64,000 nt of DNA from NCBI RefSeq assembly GCF_014197535.1, contig NZ_JACIFV010000013.1, positions 1 to 64,000 on the forward strand, given 5' to 3'. Shown in pieces: positions 17,872 through 26,058 of this stretch (position 1 is the first letter of the stretch; every line of letters starts with the position of its first letter). The translations under genes were made by a program, and so were the position numbers. The DNA comes from Rhizobium aethiopicum (GTDB taxonomy: Bacteria; Pseudomonadota; Alphaproteobacteria; Rhizobiales; Rhizobiaceae). The notes under the pieces were generated by a model, which was not told the origin of the DNA, ran no database searches, and was given only the letters and a program-made list of their open reading frames with translations.

Positions 17872-18564
17872 TCAGAAATCCAGATCGGCATAGTGTGAAA
17901 CGGGGGTCAGGCCGCGCACGCGCTCGGTCAGCATCGGCCGGAAAGAGGGGCGTGATTTCAGCCGCTGATACCACTCCTTGACGACAGGGGCTTCGGCCCA
18001 CTCGATCTCGCCGAGATAATCGAGGATCGACACCGAGGCGGCGGCGGCAAGATCCGCATAGCTCATTCGCTCCCCCGCCAGCCATTGGCGCGAGCCGGCA
18101 AGCCAGGTGAGATAACGCATATGCTGGCGGATATTCGCGCGGGCCGTGCGCAAAATCTTCGAATCCGGCGCTCCGCCACCCTGATCGGCGGTCATCTGCA
18201 ACTTGTAGACACGCTCACGTGCGAGCGGCTTCGTCACGTCGTTTTCCATCTTCTGCATGAACCATTCGGTCAGCCGGCGGATTTCCGCCCGCTGAAACGG
18301 ATCCTCGGCGAGCAGCCGCCGGTCGCGCTTCAACACCCCGTGCGTCTCGTCGAGATATTCGGAAATGACGCTCGCGCCACAGAGCGCACGCATGCTGTCG
18401 TCGACATAGACCGGCAGTGTACCGGCCGGATTGAGCGCCAGGAAATCGCGGCGCTTCTCCCATGTCTGCTCTTCGATCAGATCCGCCTGATAGCCGTATT
18501 CCGCCAGGATCAGCCGGACGAAGCGAGATGCGGATGACATGGGATGATGATAAAGCGTGGGCAT
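17872..18564 (-). CDS. Glutathione S-transferase family protein
   Basis: A 230-residue GST. The thioredoxin-like N-terminal domain begins TLYHHPMSSASRFVRLILAEYG, where a Ser in the SSAS segment is the likely catalytic residue, and PAGTLPVYVDD is the cis-Pro region. The all-helical C-terminal domain contains YADLAAAASVSILDYLG. It is immediately upstream of queG in the same direction, probably the first gene of the GST-queG-epimerase transcript. The electrophile substrate is unknown. Confidence 0.9.
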   Translation of the reverse strand: MPTLYHHPMSSASRFVRLILAEYGYQADLIEEQTWEKRRDFLALNPAGTLPVYVDDSMRALCGASVISEYLDETHGVLKRDRRLLAEDPFQRAEIRRLTEWFMQKMENDVTKPLARERVYKLQMTADQGGGAPDSKILRTARANIRQHMRYLTWLAGSRQWLAGERMSYADLAAAASVSILDYLGEIEWAEAPVVKEWYQRLKSRPSFRPMLTERVRGLTPVSHYADLDF

Positions 18565-18625
18565 CGATACTCGGGCTTTATGATTGCTGTTACAGGACTG
18601 TGTGGCAGCTCGTTTATAGCGCCTT

Positions 18626-18635
18626 AGTCATGACT
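18626..18635. promoter_or_regulatory. Palindrome in the GST/uppP divergent spacer
   Basis: The spacer 18565-18822 between divergent GST and uppP genes holds the perfect 10-base palindrome AGTCATGACT. It is a possible operator; evidence is symmetry and position only. Confidence 0.25.
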
Positions 18636-18822
18636 CATTGGTTGAAGCTATAGGAGTTTGGCCCGGCCAATACAAGCGAATCGGCTTTCACGCCATGTGA
18701 CAAGGGACAAAACACACGTCTTGCGTATGAGGATAATGGCTGCCTGATCGGCTCAGACGCAGCTCTGAGGATTTCCTGCTGGAAATGCTCAGTCCGAACG
18801 ACCTTTAAACCGGAGATAATTT

Positions 18823-19620
18823 ATGGACTATATCAATGCCGCCATTCTCGGTGTCATCGAGGGGATTACCGAGTTTCTGCCGATCTCGAGCACCGGCCAT
18901 CTCATCATTGCGGAGCAATGGCTCGGCCACCGGTCGGACATGTTCAATATCGTCATTCAGGCGGGCGCCATCCTTGCCGTCACCATCATCTACTGGCGCC
19001 GCCTGCTGGATCTGGTGCTCGGCTGGCGCGAGCCTGAGAATCGGGACTATGCCGCCAAGCTGATCGTCGCATTTCTCATCACGGCGATCCTGGGGCTCGT
19101 TGTCAAGAAGCTCGGCTTTGAACTTCCCGAGACCGCGACGCCGATCGCCTGGGCGCTCATCATCGGCGGCATCTGGATGATCTTTGCCGAATGGGCCGCC
19201 GCGCGCCGGCCGCCGCATAAGCAGATCACCTGGCTTGTCGCCATCCTGGTCGGCATCGCCCAGATCGTTGCCGGGGTGTTTCCGGGCACGTCACGCTCCG
19301 GCGCCACGATTTTCATCGCCATGCTGGCCGGCACCGGCAACCGCGCCGCGGCGACCGAATTTGCCTTTCTCGTCGGCATTCCCACAATGTATGCCGCAAG
19401 CGGCTATGAACTGCTGAAGACCTTCAAGGATGGCGGTGCGGCAGGTGAAGACTGGACGGCGCTCGCCATCGCTTTCGTGGTCTCCACGATCATCGCTTTC
19501 ATCGCCGTCAAATGGCTGCTCGCCTATATCAGGAGCAACCGCTTCACGCTGTTTGCCATCTACCGCATCATTCTCGGTGTCCTGCTGCTCGGCATGGCCA
19601 CGACCGGCTTGATCGCCTGA
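18823..19620 (+). CDS. uppP: Undecaprenyl-diphosphatase
   Basis: A 265-residue membrane enzyme (BacA/UppP) that dephosphorylates undecaprenyl pyrophosphate to recycle the lipid carrier for peptidoglycan and surface polysaccharides. Both catalytic motifs are intact: EGITEFLPISSTGHLI (residues about 10-25) and PGTSRSGATIF (residues about 156-166). About seven to eight hydrophobic segments follow the family layout. The start at 18823 has GGAG nearby upstream. Single-gene transcript; two stem-loops lie downstream. Confidence 0.96.
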   Translation: MDYINAAILGVIEGITEFLPISSTGHLIIAEQWLGHRSDMFNIVIQAGAILAVTIIYWRRLLDLVLGWREPENRDYAAKLIVAFLITAILGLVVKKLGFELPETATPIAWALIIGGIWMIFAEWAAARRPPHKQITWLVAILVGIAQIVAGVFPGTSRSGATIFIAMLAGTGNRAAATEFAFLVGIPTMYAASGYELLKTFKDGGAAGEDWTALAIAFVVSTIIAFIAVKWLLAYIRSNRFTLFAIYRIILGVLLLGMATTGLIA

Positions 19621-19782
19621 GGCACCTGCAACTGTATTCGCGCTACTCCCGGCGCGAATGCATTGCCCTGTCAGTTGGCGCACGAATACCGCTTGCCGGC
19701 AAGCGTCGAGTTTTCAGATCTATTTTGAGAGGAAAGAGGCTCGTCGCCGCTTTTGAAGCAGGCAATACCGAGCCTTCACTGC

Positions 19783-19848
19783 GGAACGCCTTGTTCGGCG
19801 TTCCCGGCTGCTTGTCTTGTGGATGCCGGCGCAAGGTGCCGGCCTTTT
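19783..19848 (+). terminator. Two consecutive stem-loops downstream of uppP
   Basis: First hairpin: GGAACGCC (19783-19790) with GGCGTTCC (19797-19804), perfect, 6-base loop. Second: GCCGGC (19825-19830) with GCCGGC (19838-19843) and TTTT at 19845-19848. The second has the form of a weak intrinsic terminator for the uppP transcript, and faces the end of a small minus-strand gene. Confidence 0.5.
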
Positions 19849-19850
19849 CG

Positions 19851-20003
19851 TCAGTGGCTGATCGAAGCCGTCGAGCAAGGATCGACGCCGTAGGCCGGCG
19901 AGCAGTCGCCCTTGACCGCCGCGACCGAACCGGGCGCAACGAAGGAGCCTGCCATGATAATCAGCGCCGCACACGCAAAAAGGAGCGCGATTGACTTGCC
20001 CAT
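19851..20003 (-). CDS. Small exported hypothetical protein (50 residues)
   Basis: A 50-residue protein: a short positive start (MGKS), a strong hydrophobic segment ALLFACAALIIMAGSFVA, possible cleavage after SVAA, then a short tail with two Cys (KGDCSPAYGVDPCSTA). AAAGG lies about 12 bases before the ATG. It looks like a tiny secreted or membrane peptide with a potential disulfide. No known family recognised. Real coding is supported by the clean signal-like architecture, not by homology. Confidence 0.55.
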   Translation of the reverse strand: MGKSIALLFACAALIIMAGSFVAPGSVAAVKGDCSPAYGVDPCSTASISH

Positions 20004-20264
20004 CGAGAAATGCCTTTCACAGTGATTGCCGCACGCCTTCGCAGACATTGAGTCCGTTGGAAGACGCGGGGTTTGGTAGTCAGTGGAATGACAAATAGCA
20101 ATAAACGTTCCTGCTAAATTTGGTGTTAATTCCACAAAATTTCCGCTGCGCCTTTTATGCAACGCTGCTCGATATGGCCGGCAGGAAAATAGGCCGAGCT
20201 GCGCCGGCATGGCGGCGCCGCACGCCGTTCAGGATGCGCAAAGGACGCCGTACTGCGGCAAAGC

Positions 20265-20295
20265 AAAACGCCGCCCGCGGGATCGGCGGACGGCG
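20265..20295 (-). terminator. Intrinsic terminator of the NDUFA9-like gene
   Basis: On the minus strand, a GC-rich stem of ten pairs (20295-20286 with 20278-20269, one G-U pair) is followed by TTTT at 20268-20265. It lies 24 bases past the stop codon of the minus-strand gene at 20319. Confidence 0.75.
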
Positions 20296-20318
20296 CTAGC
20301 GTTCCTCGGGAAAGATGG

Positions 20319-21299
20319 TCAGGCAGCCTTGCCGGAGCCGGTGTACTGGCCGTGCGGCCGGTACTGCACGAGGTAGGAGCCGAGCACCGATGCCGGCATG
20401 GTCGGCGTAATGCCGAGGCCCTTCAATGTGCGGCCTTCCGCCTCGGCTTCTGCGGATACAACGTTGTCGCGCTTGAGCAGGCGCACTTGGTCCGGCGTGA
20501 TCGGCGGCGTCACGAAAGGGATCAGCGAGGCGATGCTGCCGATCAGCGAAGCCAGGCCGAAGGGCAGGGACACCAGCGGGTTCTTACGGCTCGTCACCTT
20601 CAGCATCATCTCGAGACATTCGCGGAAGCTCAGCACCTCGGGTCCGCCGAGCTCATAGATTTTGCCGCCGGCAACCTTGCCGTCGACGGCACGGGCGACC
20701 GCCTCGGCGACGTCCTCGACATAAACGGGCTGGAATTTCGTCTTGCCGCCGCCGACCAGCGGCAGGACAGGCGACATGCGGGCCATGTCGGCAAACTTGT
20801 TGAAAAAGCTGTCCTCCGGTCCGAAGACGATCGACGGACGGAAGATCACCGCATCGGGCTTGATGGAGAGAATGGCCGCTTCCGCGCGGCCTTTGGTGCG
20901 GCCGTAGTCGGAGTCGGAATTCGCGTTGGCGCCGATCGCCGAAATATGGGTAAGGCCGGCACCGACATTGCGTGCCCCCTCGGCAACCGCGCGGGCGCCG
21001 AATTCCTGTACGGCGTCGAAGGTGTTGCGGCCGGTCTCGTGCAGAATGCCGACACAGTTAACGACATGGCTCGCACCTTCGACGGCGCGGTCGATCGAGT
21101 TGCGATAGCGCAGGTTCGCCTGCACGAAGGAGATCTGGCCGACATTACCGAGCGGCTGCAGGAAGCCGGCGAGATCGGGGCGGCGCACGGCGACGCGAAT
21201 GCGGTAGCCGCGCTTGGCAAGCGCGCGAACCACGTGCCTGCCCACGAAGCCGGACCCTCCGAACACGGTGACGAGCGGCGGCAGGTTGGCAAGGGTCAT
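20319..21299 (-). CDS. Complex I NDUFA9-like NAD(P)-binding protein
   Basis: A 326-residue extended SDR of the NDUFA9/YlbE-like group found in alphaproteobacteria. The nucleotide-binding motif is VFGGSGFVGRHVVRAL near residue 12-27. Other landmarks are SHVVNCVGILHETGRNTFD, the THISAIGANANSDSDYGRTK segment with Tyr-x3-Lys, and FRPSIVFGPEDSFFNKFA. In mitochondria NDUFA9 is an accessory subunit of complex I; the bacterial role (quinone-related or complex I assembly) is not established. A terminator follows at 20265. Confidence 0.9.
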   Translation of the reverse strand: MTLANLPPLVTVFGGSGFVGRHVVRALAKRGYRIRVAVRRPDLAGFLQPLGNVGQISFVQANLRYRNSIDRAVEGASHVVNCVGILHETGRNTFDAVQEFGARAVAEGARNVGAGLTHISAIGANANSDSDYGRTKGRAEAAILSIKPDAVIFRPSIVFGPEDSFFNKFADMARMSPVLPLVGGGKTKFQPVYVEDVAEAVARAVDGKVAGGKIYELGGPEVLSFRECLEMMLKVTSRKNPLVSLPFGLASLIGSIASLIPFVTPPITPDQVRLLKRDNVVSAEAEAEGRTLKGLGITPTMPASVLGSYLVQYRPHGQYTGSGKAA

Positions 21300-21410
21300 G
21301 GCAGGCTCCTCGAAAGGCTTTGGGGGATGCTGTATCGGCTCCCGTCTTAGCCGAATCCCGGCGCGACGGGAAGGCCTATCGCGCCGTCAGTTTTGCGGAT
21401 GCGAAGTGGT

Positions 21411-21698
21411 TCAGACGCCTTCGACGACGACCATTTCCGCGTCTGCCACTTCCTGGCGGATTTTCGCGGCGATCTGGTATTCCGGCGAGTTGTAGCAGTC
21501 GACGGCATGCTGCATCGAGGGGAATTCGATCACGACGTTGCGGGCGCGCGCCTTGCCCTCGAGCTCGGTGATCGCGCCGCCGCGCGCCAGAAAATTCGCG
21601 CCGTATTTTTCGAAGGCAGGCTTGGCCGCCACCACGTAATCCTTGTAGCGCTCGGCATCGCGAACGTCGACGCGGGCGATCCAGTATCCCTTGGCCAT
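21411..21698 (-). CDS. DUF1330 domain protein
   Basis: A 95-residue dimeric alpha-beta barrel (DUF1330) protein starting MAKGYWIARVDVRDAERYKDY, with the family's later segment VVIEFPSMQHAVDCYNSPEYQ. It precedes the NDUFA9-like gene and follows pyrF on the same strand (30 bases from pyrF stop). The function of the family is unknown; it resembles antibiotic-biosynthesis-monooxygenase-like folds. Confidence 0.9.
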   Translation of the reverse strand: MAKGYWIARVDVRDAERYKDYVVAAKPAFEKYGANFLARGGAITELEGKARARNVVIEFPSMQHAVDCYNSPEYQIAAKIRQEVADAEMVVVEGV

Positions 21699-21728
21699 GG
21701 TCTTCTCCCTTGTGCCGTTGAATGCTTG

Positions 21729-22436
21729 TCAGCGGTTTGCCGGCCAGAGCGCGCTCACCATCTCGTTGAGAACCGCGCGGGCGGCCTCCCTCGGATCGGG
21801 CGCCTTGACGATCGGCCGCGCGACGACGAGATGCGTCGCTCCCGCCTTCAGCGCGTCGAAAGGCGTCATCACCCGCTTCTGGTCGCCCTTGTCGCTGCCC
21901 GTCGGGCGGATACCGGGCGTGACGATCGCCATATCGGGACCGACGACCTCCCGCACCTCGGCCGCCTCCGCCGCCGAGCAGACGATGCCGCCCATGCCGG
22001 CGGCGCGGGCCTGTCCGGCGCGGCTGAGCACCAAGCTGTGCGGGTCCTGGCTATAGCCGGCCTCGGCAAGGTCCTCGGCATCCATCGAGGTCAGCACGGT
22101 GACGCCGAGCAGGCAGAGGCCGGAGCCGGCCGCCGCCTCCACCGCCGCCCGCATCGCCTTCGGATAGGCATGCAGCGTCAGCATCGACATGCCCATCTTG
22201 GCGATATTCTCGACGCCTGACGCAACCGTATTGTCGATGTCGAGCAGTTTCATGTCGAGAAAGATCTTCTTGCCGCTTGCGGCAAGGTCGCGGGCGAATT
22301 CGAGGCCGCCGGCAAAGACCAGCTGATAGCCGATCTTATAGAAGAGAATGTCGTCGCCGAGCGTGGATACCAGTCTTTCCGCCTCGCCGATCGTTGGAAC
22401 ATCCAGGCCGACGATCAACCGCTCGCGTGCATCCAT
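21729..22436 (-). CDS. pyrF: Orotidine 5'-phosphate decarboxylase
   Basis: A 235-residue OMP decarboxylase making UMP in pyrimidine synthesis. The active-site DxKxxDI tetrad region reads [13 protein letters not shown] (residues about 60-72), and the N terminus has [17 protein letters not shown]. The phosphate-binding region [17 protein letters not shown] and [10 protein letters not shown] near the C terminus are intact. Part of a minus-strand run: pmtA, phosphatase-like gene, pyrF, DUF1330. Confidence 0.97.
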   Translation of the reverse strand: MDARERLIVGLDVPTIGEAERLVSTLGDDILFYKIGYQLVFAGGLEFARDLAASGKKIFLDMKLLDIDNTVASGVENIAKMGMSMLTLHAYPKAMRAAVEAAAGSGLCLLGVTVLTSMDAEDLAEAGYSQDPHSLVLSRAGQARAAGMGGIVCSAAEAAEVREVVGPDMAIVTPGIRPTGSDKGDQKRVMTPFDALKAGATHLVVARPIVKAPDPREAARAVLNEMVSALWPANR

Positions 22437-22442
22437 GTGAAG

Positions 22443-23024
22443 TCACCCCCGCCAGTCTTCGATCGGCGTCCAGTCGCATGTTAGGCCGAGATCTGCAAGG
22501 CCGAAAGCATAGAGATTGCCGCCGCCGGCCGGCTGGTCGCGGTCGCGGGCGATCGGCCGTCCCGCCAGATGGCATTTGAGCAGCGTGCCGACGCCGCCAT
22601 GGCCGACGAAGGCGATCGGTGCGGCCGGATCATGCGTGGCGAGAATGGCCTTGACCGCTGCGACGATGCGGGCCTGCGCGTCGACGGCGCGCTCCCAACC
22701 TTTGAAGCTTTGTTCCGGATTGGCAAAGAACCAGTTCGCCGCTTCTTCGAACTGCGGCGGCGGCAAGAAACCGGTGGCCGAACGGTCGTTCTCGTGCATG
22801 CCATGCACGATCTCGACGCTGATGCCGGAAGCTTCCGCCAGAATTTCGGCCGTCTTGATCGCCTTCGTCTCGTCGCTGGAGACGATGCGGGTCAGCCGTT
22901 TGGCCCAGTCGCTCTCGGCAGCTTGGCGGGCGCGCGCAGCGCCGACATCGGAAAGGCCCCATTTCGGCACGGGAACATTCGCATCGATCTTGACCTGCGG
23001 GTGGGTGATATAAACTCCGAACAT
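22443..23024 (-). CDS. Histidine-phosphatase-superfamily protein with altered RHG motif
   Basis: A 193-residue protein of the phosphoglycerate-mutase-like fold. The downstream catalytic segment IAFVGHGGVGTLLKCHL (VxHGG type) and the segment RIVSSDETKAIKTAEIL are typical. The N-terminal nucleophile motif, usually RHG, reads THP (VYITHPQVKID), so the first Arg is lost while the His is present. Start 23024 lies one base after the pmtA stop, so the two are coupled. Substrate unknown; catalytic competence is uncertain. Confidence 0.82.
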   Translation of the reverse strand: MFGVYITHPQVKIDANVPVPKWGLSDVGAARARQAAESDWAKRLTRIVSSDETKAIKTAEILAEASGISVEIVHGMHENDRSATGFLPPPQFEEAANWFFANPEQSFKGWERAVDAQARIVAAVKAILATHDPAAPIAFVGHGGVGTLLKCHLAGRPIARDRDQPAGGGNLYAFGLADLGLTCDWTPIEDWRG

Positions 23025-23025
23025 C

Positions 23026-23625
23026 TCAACCGCGCCGGTAGATCCAGAGCTGCGCCGGCGGGATGTTGCGCATGACAAAATCGAAGTGCTGGATGTGATA
23101 ACGATCGGGATTGGCGGCGATCGGCGAAATCGCGCCGTAGGAAATCTGCACCACCGGTCGACCGGCCGGCAGGCGGTCGAGCAGGCTTTCGAGCAGCGAG
23201 ACGCGCATCGCCATCGGAAAATTCAAAAGCGGAATGCAGGAGATGACGCAATCGAACGTCTGCTCGCCAAGCGCGCCAAGCGTGGTCTTGAGATCAAAGG
23301 CATCGCCATTGATGAAATGCACGCCGGGATAAGTCCGCAGCAGATGCTGGTGGAAATCCGTCGAATATTCGATTGCCACGAGATTTTCCGGTTTCACGCC
23401 GCGGCCGAGGATGGCCTTGGTGATGGCCCCCGTGCCCGGGCCGAGTTCCAGCACCGGCAGCCCCGAATGCATATCGATGACGCTGGCCATCCGCTTGGCG
23501 GTAATCGAAGAGGTCGGCACGATCGAGCCTACCGTCTTCGGCCCCTGCATCATGCCCCGGAAGAAACGGATTTCCTCATCAAATCTCTTCCCGAGGTGTT
23601 CCTTCACCTTGACCCGTAAGCGCAT
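23026..23625 (-). CDS. pmtA: Phosphatidylethanolamine N-methyltransferase, rhizobial type
   Basis: A 199-residue SAM-dependent methyltransferase resembling the Sinorhizobium-type PmtA, which methylates phosphatidylethanolamine three times to phosphatidylcholine at the membrane. The N-terminal EEIRFFRGMMQGPKTVGSI is characteristic of this group, motif I is VLELGPGTGAITKAIL, and the core continues with FDCVISCIPLLNFP. Length matches the group (about 200 residues). First gene of the run with the phosphatase-like gene and pyrF. Close relatives include rRNA-adenine-dimethylase-like enzymes, hence less than full confidence in the substrate. Confidence 0.82.
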   Translation of the reverse strand: MRLRVKVKEHLGKRFDEEIRFFRGMMQGPKTVGSIVPTSSITAKRMASVIDMHSGLPVLELGPGTGAITKAILGRGVKPENLVAIEYSTDFHQHLLRTYPGVHFINGDAFDLKTTLGALGEQTFDCVISCIPLLNFPMAMRVSLLESLLDRLPAGRPVVQISYGAISPIAANPDRYHIQHFDFVMRNIPPAQLWIYRRG

Positions 23626-23720
23626 TCTCCACCCATCCGCACGTTGATCGACTGTCTTAATATGCTGCTTGTCGCTCCCGGGACAAGGATTTTCGCAACG
23701 AGGACATCGGCATCAACAGC

Positions 23721-24626
23721 TCATGCGGCCTTGCGGTGGGAATGAGGCATGAGGTCGGCAAGTCTTTCGCTCAAATGGCCAGCGTCGACAGGGGCGCGAA
23801 GTTTCTTATCGGTGTTGTCGAAATAAAGATAGACGTCGCGGCCCTTGGCGCGCGCCGGCAGCGGCGTAAGTATTCGCGTCGCATTCTCTGGTTCTCTGCC
23901 CTGTGCCCAGGCGCGGATGCGCTCGGCCCATAGATCGAGCGCCTCGTCTTCGTAGCCGCTGACATAGAGTTGTTCGGAGCCGTGCAGGCGGCAATAGAGG
24001 AAGTCGGCGGTGATATCCATCAGCAGCGGCCATTTCACCGTGTCGGCGCAAACCAGTGCGGTTTTGTATCGCCGGAGCATCTCGATGAACTCGGTTGAGC
24101 GGAAGCTGTCGTTACGGATTTCGAACGCATGGCGGATCGGCTGGTGTCCGTCGCTTTTGAGCCAGGGCTGTTTGAGACGCTCGTCGTGCCGCTTGGCAAG
24201 CGTGATCGCCGCATCATGATCATGCGGCAGCAAACCCAGGAAATTTTCGAAACGATCAGCATCGAAGGCCATGTTGGCCGGAAATTGCCAGAGGATCGGC
24301 CCGAGCTTGGGGCCGAGCCTGAGCAGGCCCGAGGCGAAGAAATTCGCAAGCGGCGCCTCGATCTCCCTCAGTCGCCGCACATGGGTGAGGAAGCGCGGTC
24401 CCTTGACCGCAAAGACGAAATCATCAGGCGTTTCGTCCCGCCAGCGGCCGAAGCTTTCGGGCTTCTGCAATCCGTAGAAGGTGCCGTTGATCTCGATCGA
24501 ACGGAAGTGACGGGCGGCGTAGGAAAGCTCCTGCTTCTGCGGCAGTCCCTCCGGATAGAATTGCCCGCGCCAGGGCGCATAGGTCCAGCCGGAAATGCCG
24601 ATGCGCACCGCTCCCGTTTTTTTCAT
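23721..24626 (-). CDS. DUF72 (YecE-like) protein
   Basis: A 301-residue TIM-barrel-like DUF72 protein. Family signatures are RIGISGWTYAPWRGQFYPEG at the N terminus, SIEINGTFYGLQKPESF, FVFAVKGPRFLTHVRRL and LYFDNTDKKLRAP at the C terminus. Two adjacent ATGs (24629 and 24626) are possible; AGGAGG is four bases from the first and seven from the second, favouring 24626. The ribosome-binding site lies inside a perfect hairpin (separate entry). The function of DUF72 is unknown. Confidence 0.92.
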   Translation of the reverse strand: MKKTGAVRIGISGWTYAPWRGQFYPEGLPQKQELSYAARHFRSIEINGTFYGLQKPESFGRWRDETPDDFVFAVKGPRFLTHVRRLREIEAPLANFFASGLLRLGPKLGPILWQFPANMAFDADRFENFLGLLPHDHDAAITLAKRHDERLKQPWLKSDGHQPIRHAFEIRNDSFRSTEFIEMLRRYKTALVCADTVKWPLLMDITADFLYCRLHGSEQLYVSGYEDEALDLWAERIRAWAQGREPENATRILTPLPARAKGRDVYLYFDNTDKKLRAPVDAGHLSERLADLMPHSHRKAA

Positions 24627-24633
24627 CATGGAA

Positions 24634-24652
24634 CCTCCTGTTTGACAGGAGG
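24634..24652 (-). promoter_or_regulatory. Hairpin sequestering the ribosome-binding site of the DUF72 gene
   Basis: On the minus strand a perfect 8-bp stem (CCTCCTGT with ACAGGAGG, 3-base loop) places the whole AGGAGG Shine-Dalgarno in its 3' arm, ending four bases before the first ATG. The stem is preceded by TTTT. Such a structure should reduce ribosome access. Confidence 0.65.
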
Positions 24653-24680
24653 AAAACCGAAAGCGGCCGCCTTCGTTCCG

Positions 24681-25799
24681 TCAGACGCGCATCGGCATCA
24701 GGACGTAGAGCGCGTCGTCACCGGCGGTGTCTCGGATCAGCGTCGGCGAGCCGGCATCGGCCAGCAGGAAGATCGCTTCCTCGCCGGAAAGCTGCGCGGT
24801 GATGTCGAGCAGATATTTGGCGTTGAAGCCGATTTCCATCGCATCCGTGTCGTAGCCGACGGCGACTTCTTCCGTAGCGCTACCGGAATCCGGATTGTTG
24901 ACGGTCAGCATCAGCTGCCCTTCGGACAGCGCCAGCTTCACGGCCCGGCCGCGCTCGGAGGAGATCGTCGAGACGCGGTCGACGGCCTGGGCGAAGGTCG
25001 TGCAATCGACACGCATTTCCTTGTCGTTGCCGGTGGGGATGACGCGCTGGTAATCCGGGAAGGTACCATCGATCAGTTTCGAGGTCAGAACGATCGAGCC
25101 GATCGTCATGCGGATCTTGGCGTCGGAAACTTCGACGGTGACGATCGCTTCCGGATTGTCGACCAGCTTCTGCAGTTCCCCGACCGTCTTGCGCGGAATG
25201 ATGATGCCGGGCATGCCCTCGGAGCCCGACGGCGCGTCGACATCGGCGCGGGCCAGCCGGTGGCCGTCGGTCGCGACCGCCCTGAGCTTCAGCTCACCAT
25301 TGCTCTCGATCGTGTGGAAGAAGATGCCGTTCAGATAATAACGCGTCTCTTCCGTCGAGATCGCGAACTGGGTGCGGTCGATCAGCATCTTCAGATCGGT
25401 CGCCTTCAGCTTGAAGGAATGCGTGAAGGTGCCGGCGGTCAGATCCGGGAAATCGGATTCCGGCAGGCACTGCAGCGAGAATTTCGAGCGGCCGGACTGG
25501 ACGGTCATCGAGCCGCCGTCGGTGCTGGTCGCCAGCAGCACTTCGGCGCCATCGGAAAGCTTGCGCACGATATCGTAGAGAAGGTGGGCGGGAACGGTGG
25601 TGGCGCCTGCTTGTTCGACGCTTGCCGGCGTCGCCTCGGTGATTTCGAGGTCGAGGTCGGTCGCCTTCATGTCGAGGTTCTGGCCATCGGCCTTGAGCAA
25701 TACGTTGGACAGGATCGGGATCGTGTTGCGACGTTCGACCACACGGTGGACGTGGTTCAGCGATTTCAGAAGGTTTGACCGCTCAATAGTAATACGCAT
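24681..25799 (-). CDS. dnaN: DNA polymerase III beta subunit (sliding clamp)
   Basis: A 372-residue beta clamp, the ring-shaped processivity factor of the replicative polymerase. Three clamp domains follow the normal plan: an N-terminal segment with LNHVHRVVERRNTIPILSN, the middle domain with TQFAISTEETRYYLNG, and the C-terminal domain ending DALYVLMPMRV, the conserved tail that forms the client-binding pocket. Full length. Stands alone on the minus strand, divergent from rsmI. Confidence 0.98.
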   Translation of the reverse strand: MRITIERSNLLKSLNHVHRVVERRNTIPILSNVLLKADGQNLDMKATDLDLEITEATPASVEQAGATTVPAHLLYDIVRKLSDGAEVLLATSTDGGSMTVQSGRSKFSLQCLPESDFPDLTAGTFTHSFKLKATDLKMLIDRTQFAISTEETRYYLNGIFFHTIESNGELKLRAVATDGHRLARADVDAPSGSEGMPGIIIPRKTVGELQKLVDNPEAIVTVEVSDAKIRMTIGSIVLTSKLIDGTFPDYQRVIPTGNDKEMRVDCTTFAQAVDRVSTISSERGRAVKLALSEGQLMLTVNNPDSGSATEEVAVGYDTDAMEIGFNAKYLLDITAQLSGEEAIFLLADAGSPTLIRDTAGDDALYVLMPMRV

Positions 25800-26058
25800 G
25801 GGATGCTACCGCTTTCGACCGTGACTGCCCGGGCGCATCGAAGGCCCGAAGAATGCTTTCCCGATTTAGGTCGGGGGAGTGGACGGGCAAAATGGCAGAC
25901 TTCAGCATTGGATGGCAAGAGGCATGGACGGCCAAGCCCTCGCATTTCAGGTTTTCCGGAGCAATGCTCACAGAAATCCCAACCCTTGCCGAAGCCGCAG
26001 CGCTCGCCCATAAAGGCCGATGAACCGGTAAGGCGCCGGCGGGACGAAGGCAAAGGGC

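Noticed and set aside
24129..25778. 549-codon plus-strand open frame
   Set aside because: Antisense to dnaN and the DUF72 gene; low-complexity Arg/Gly-rich composition with no family pattern.
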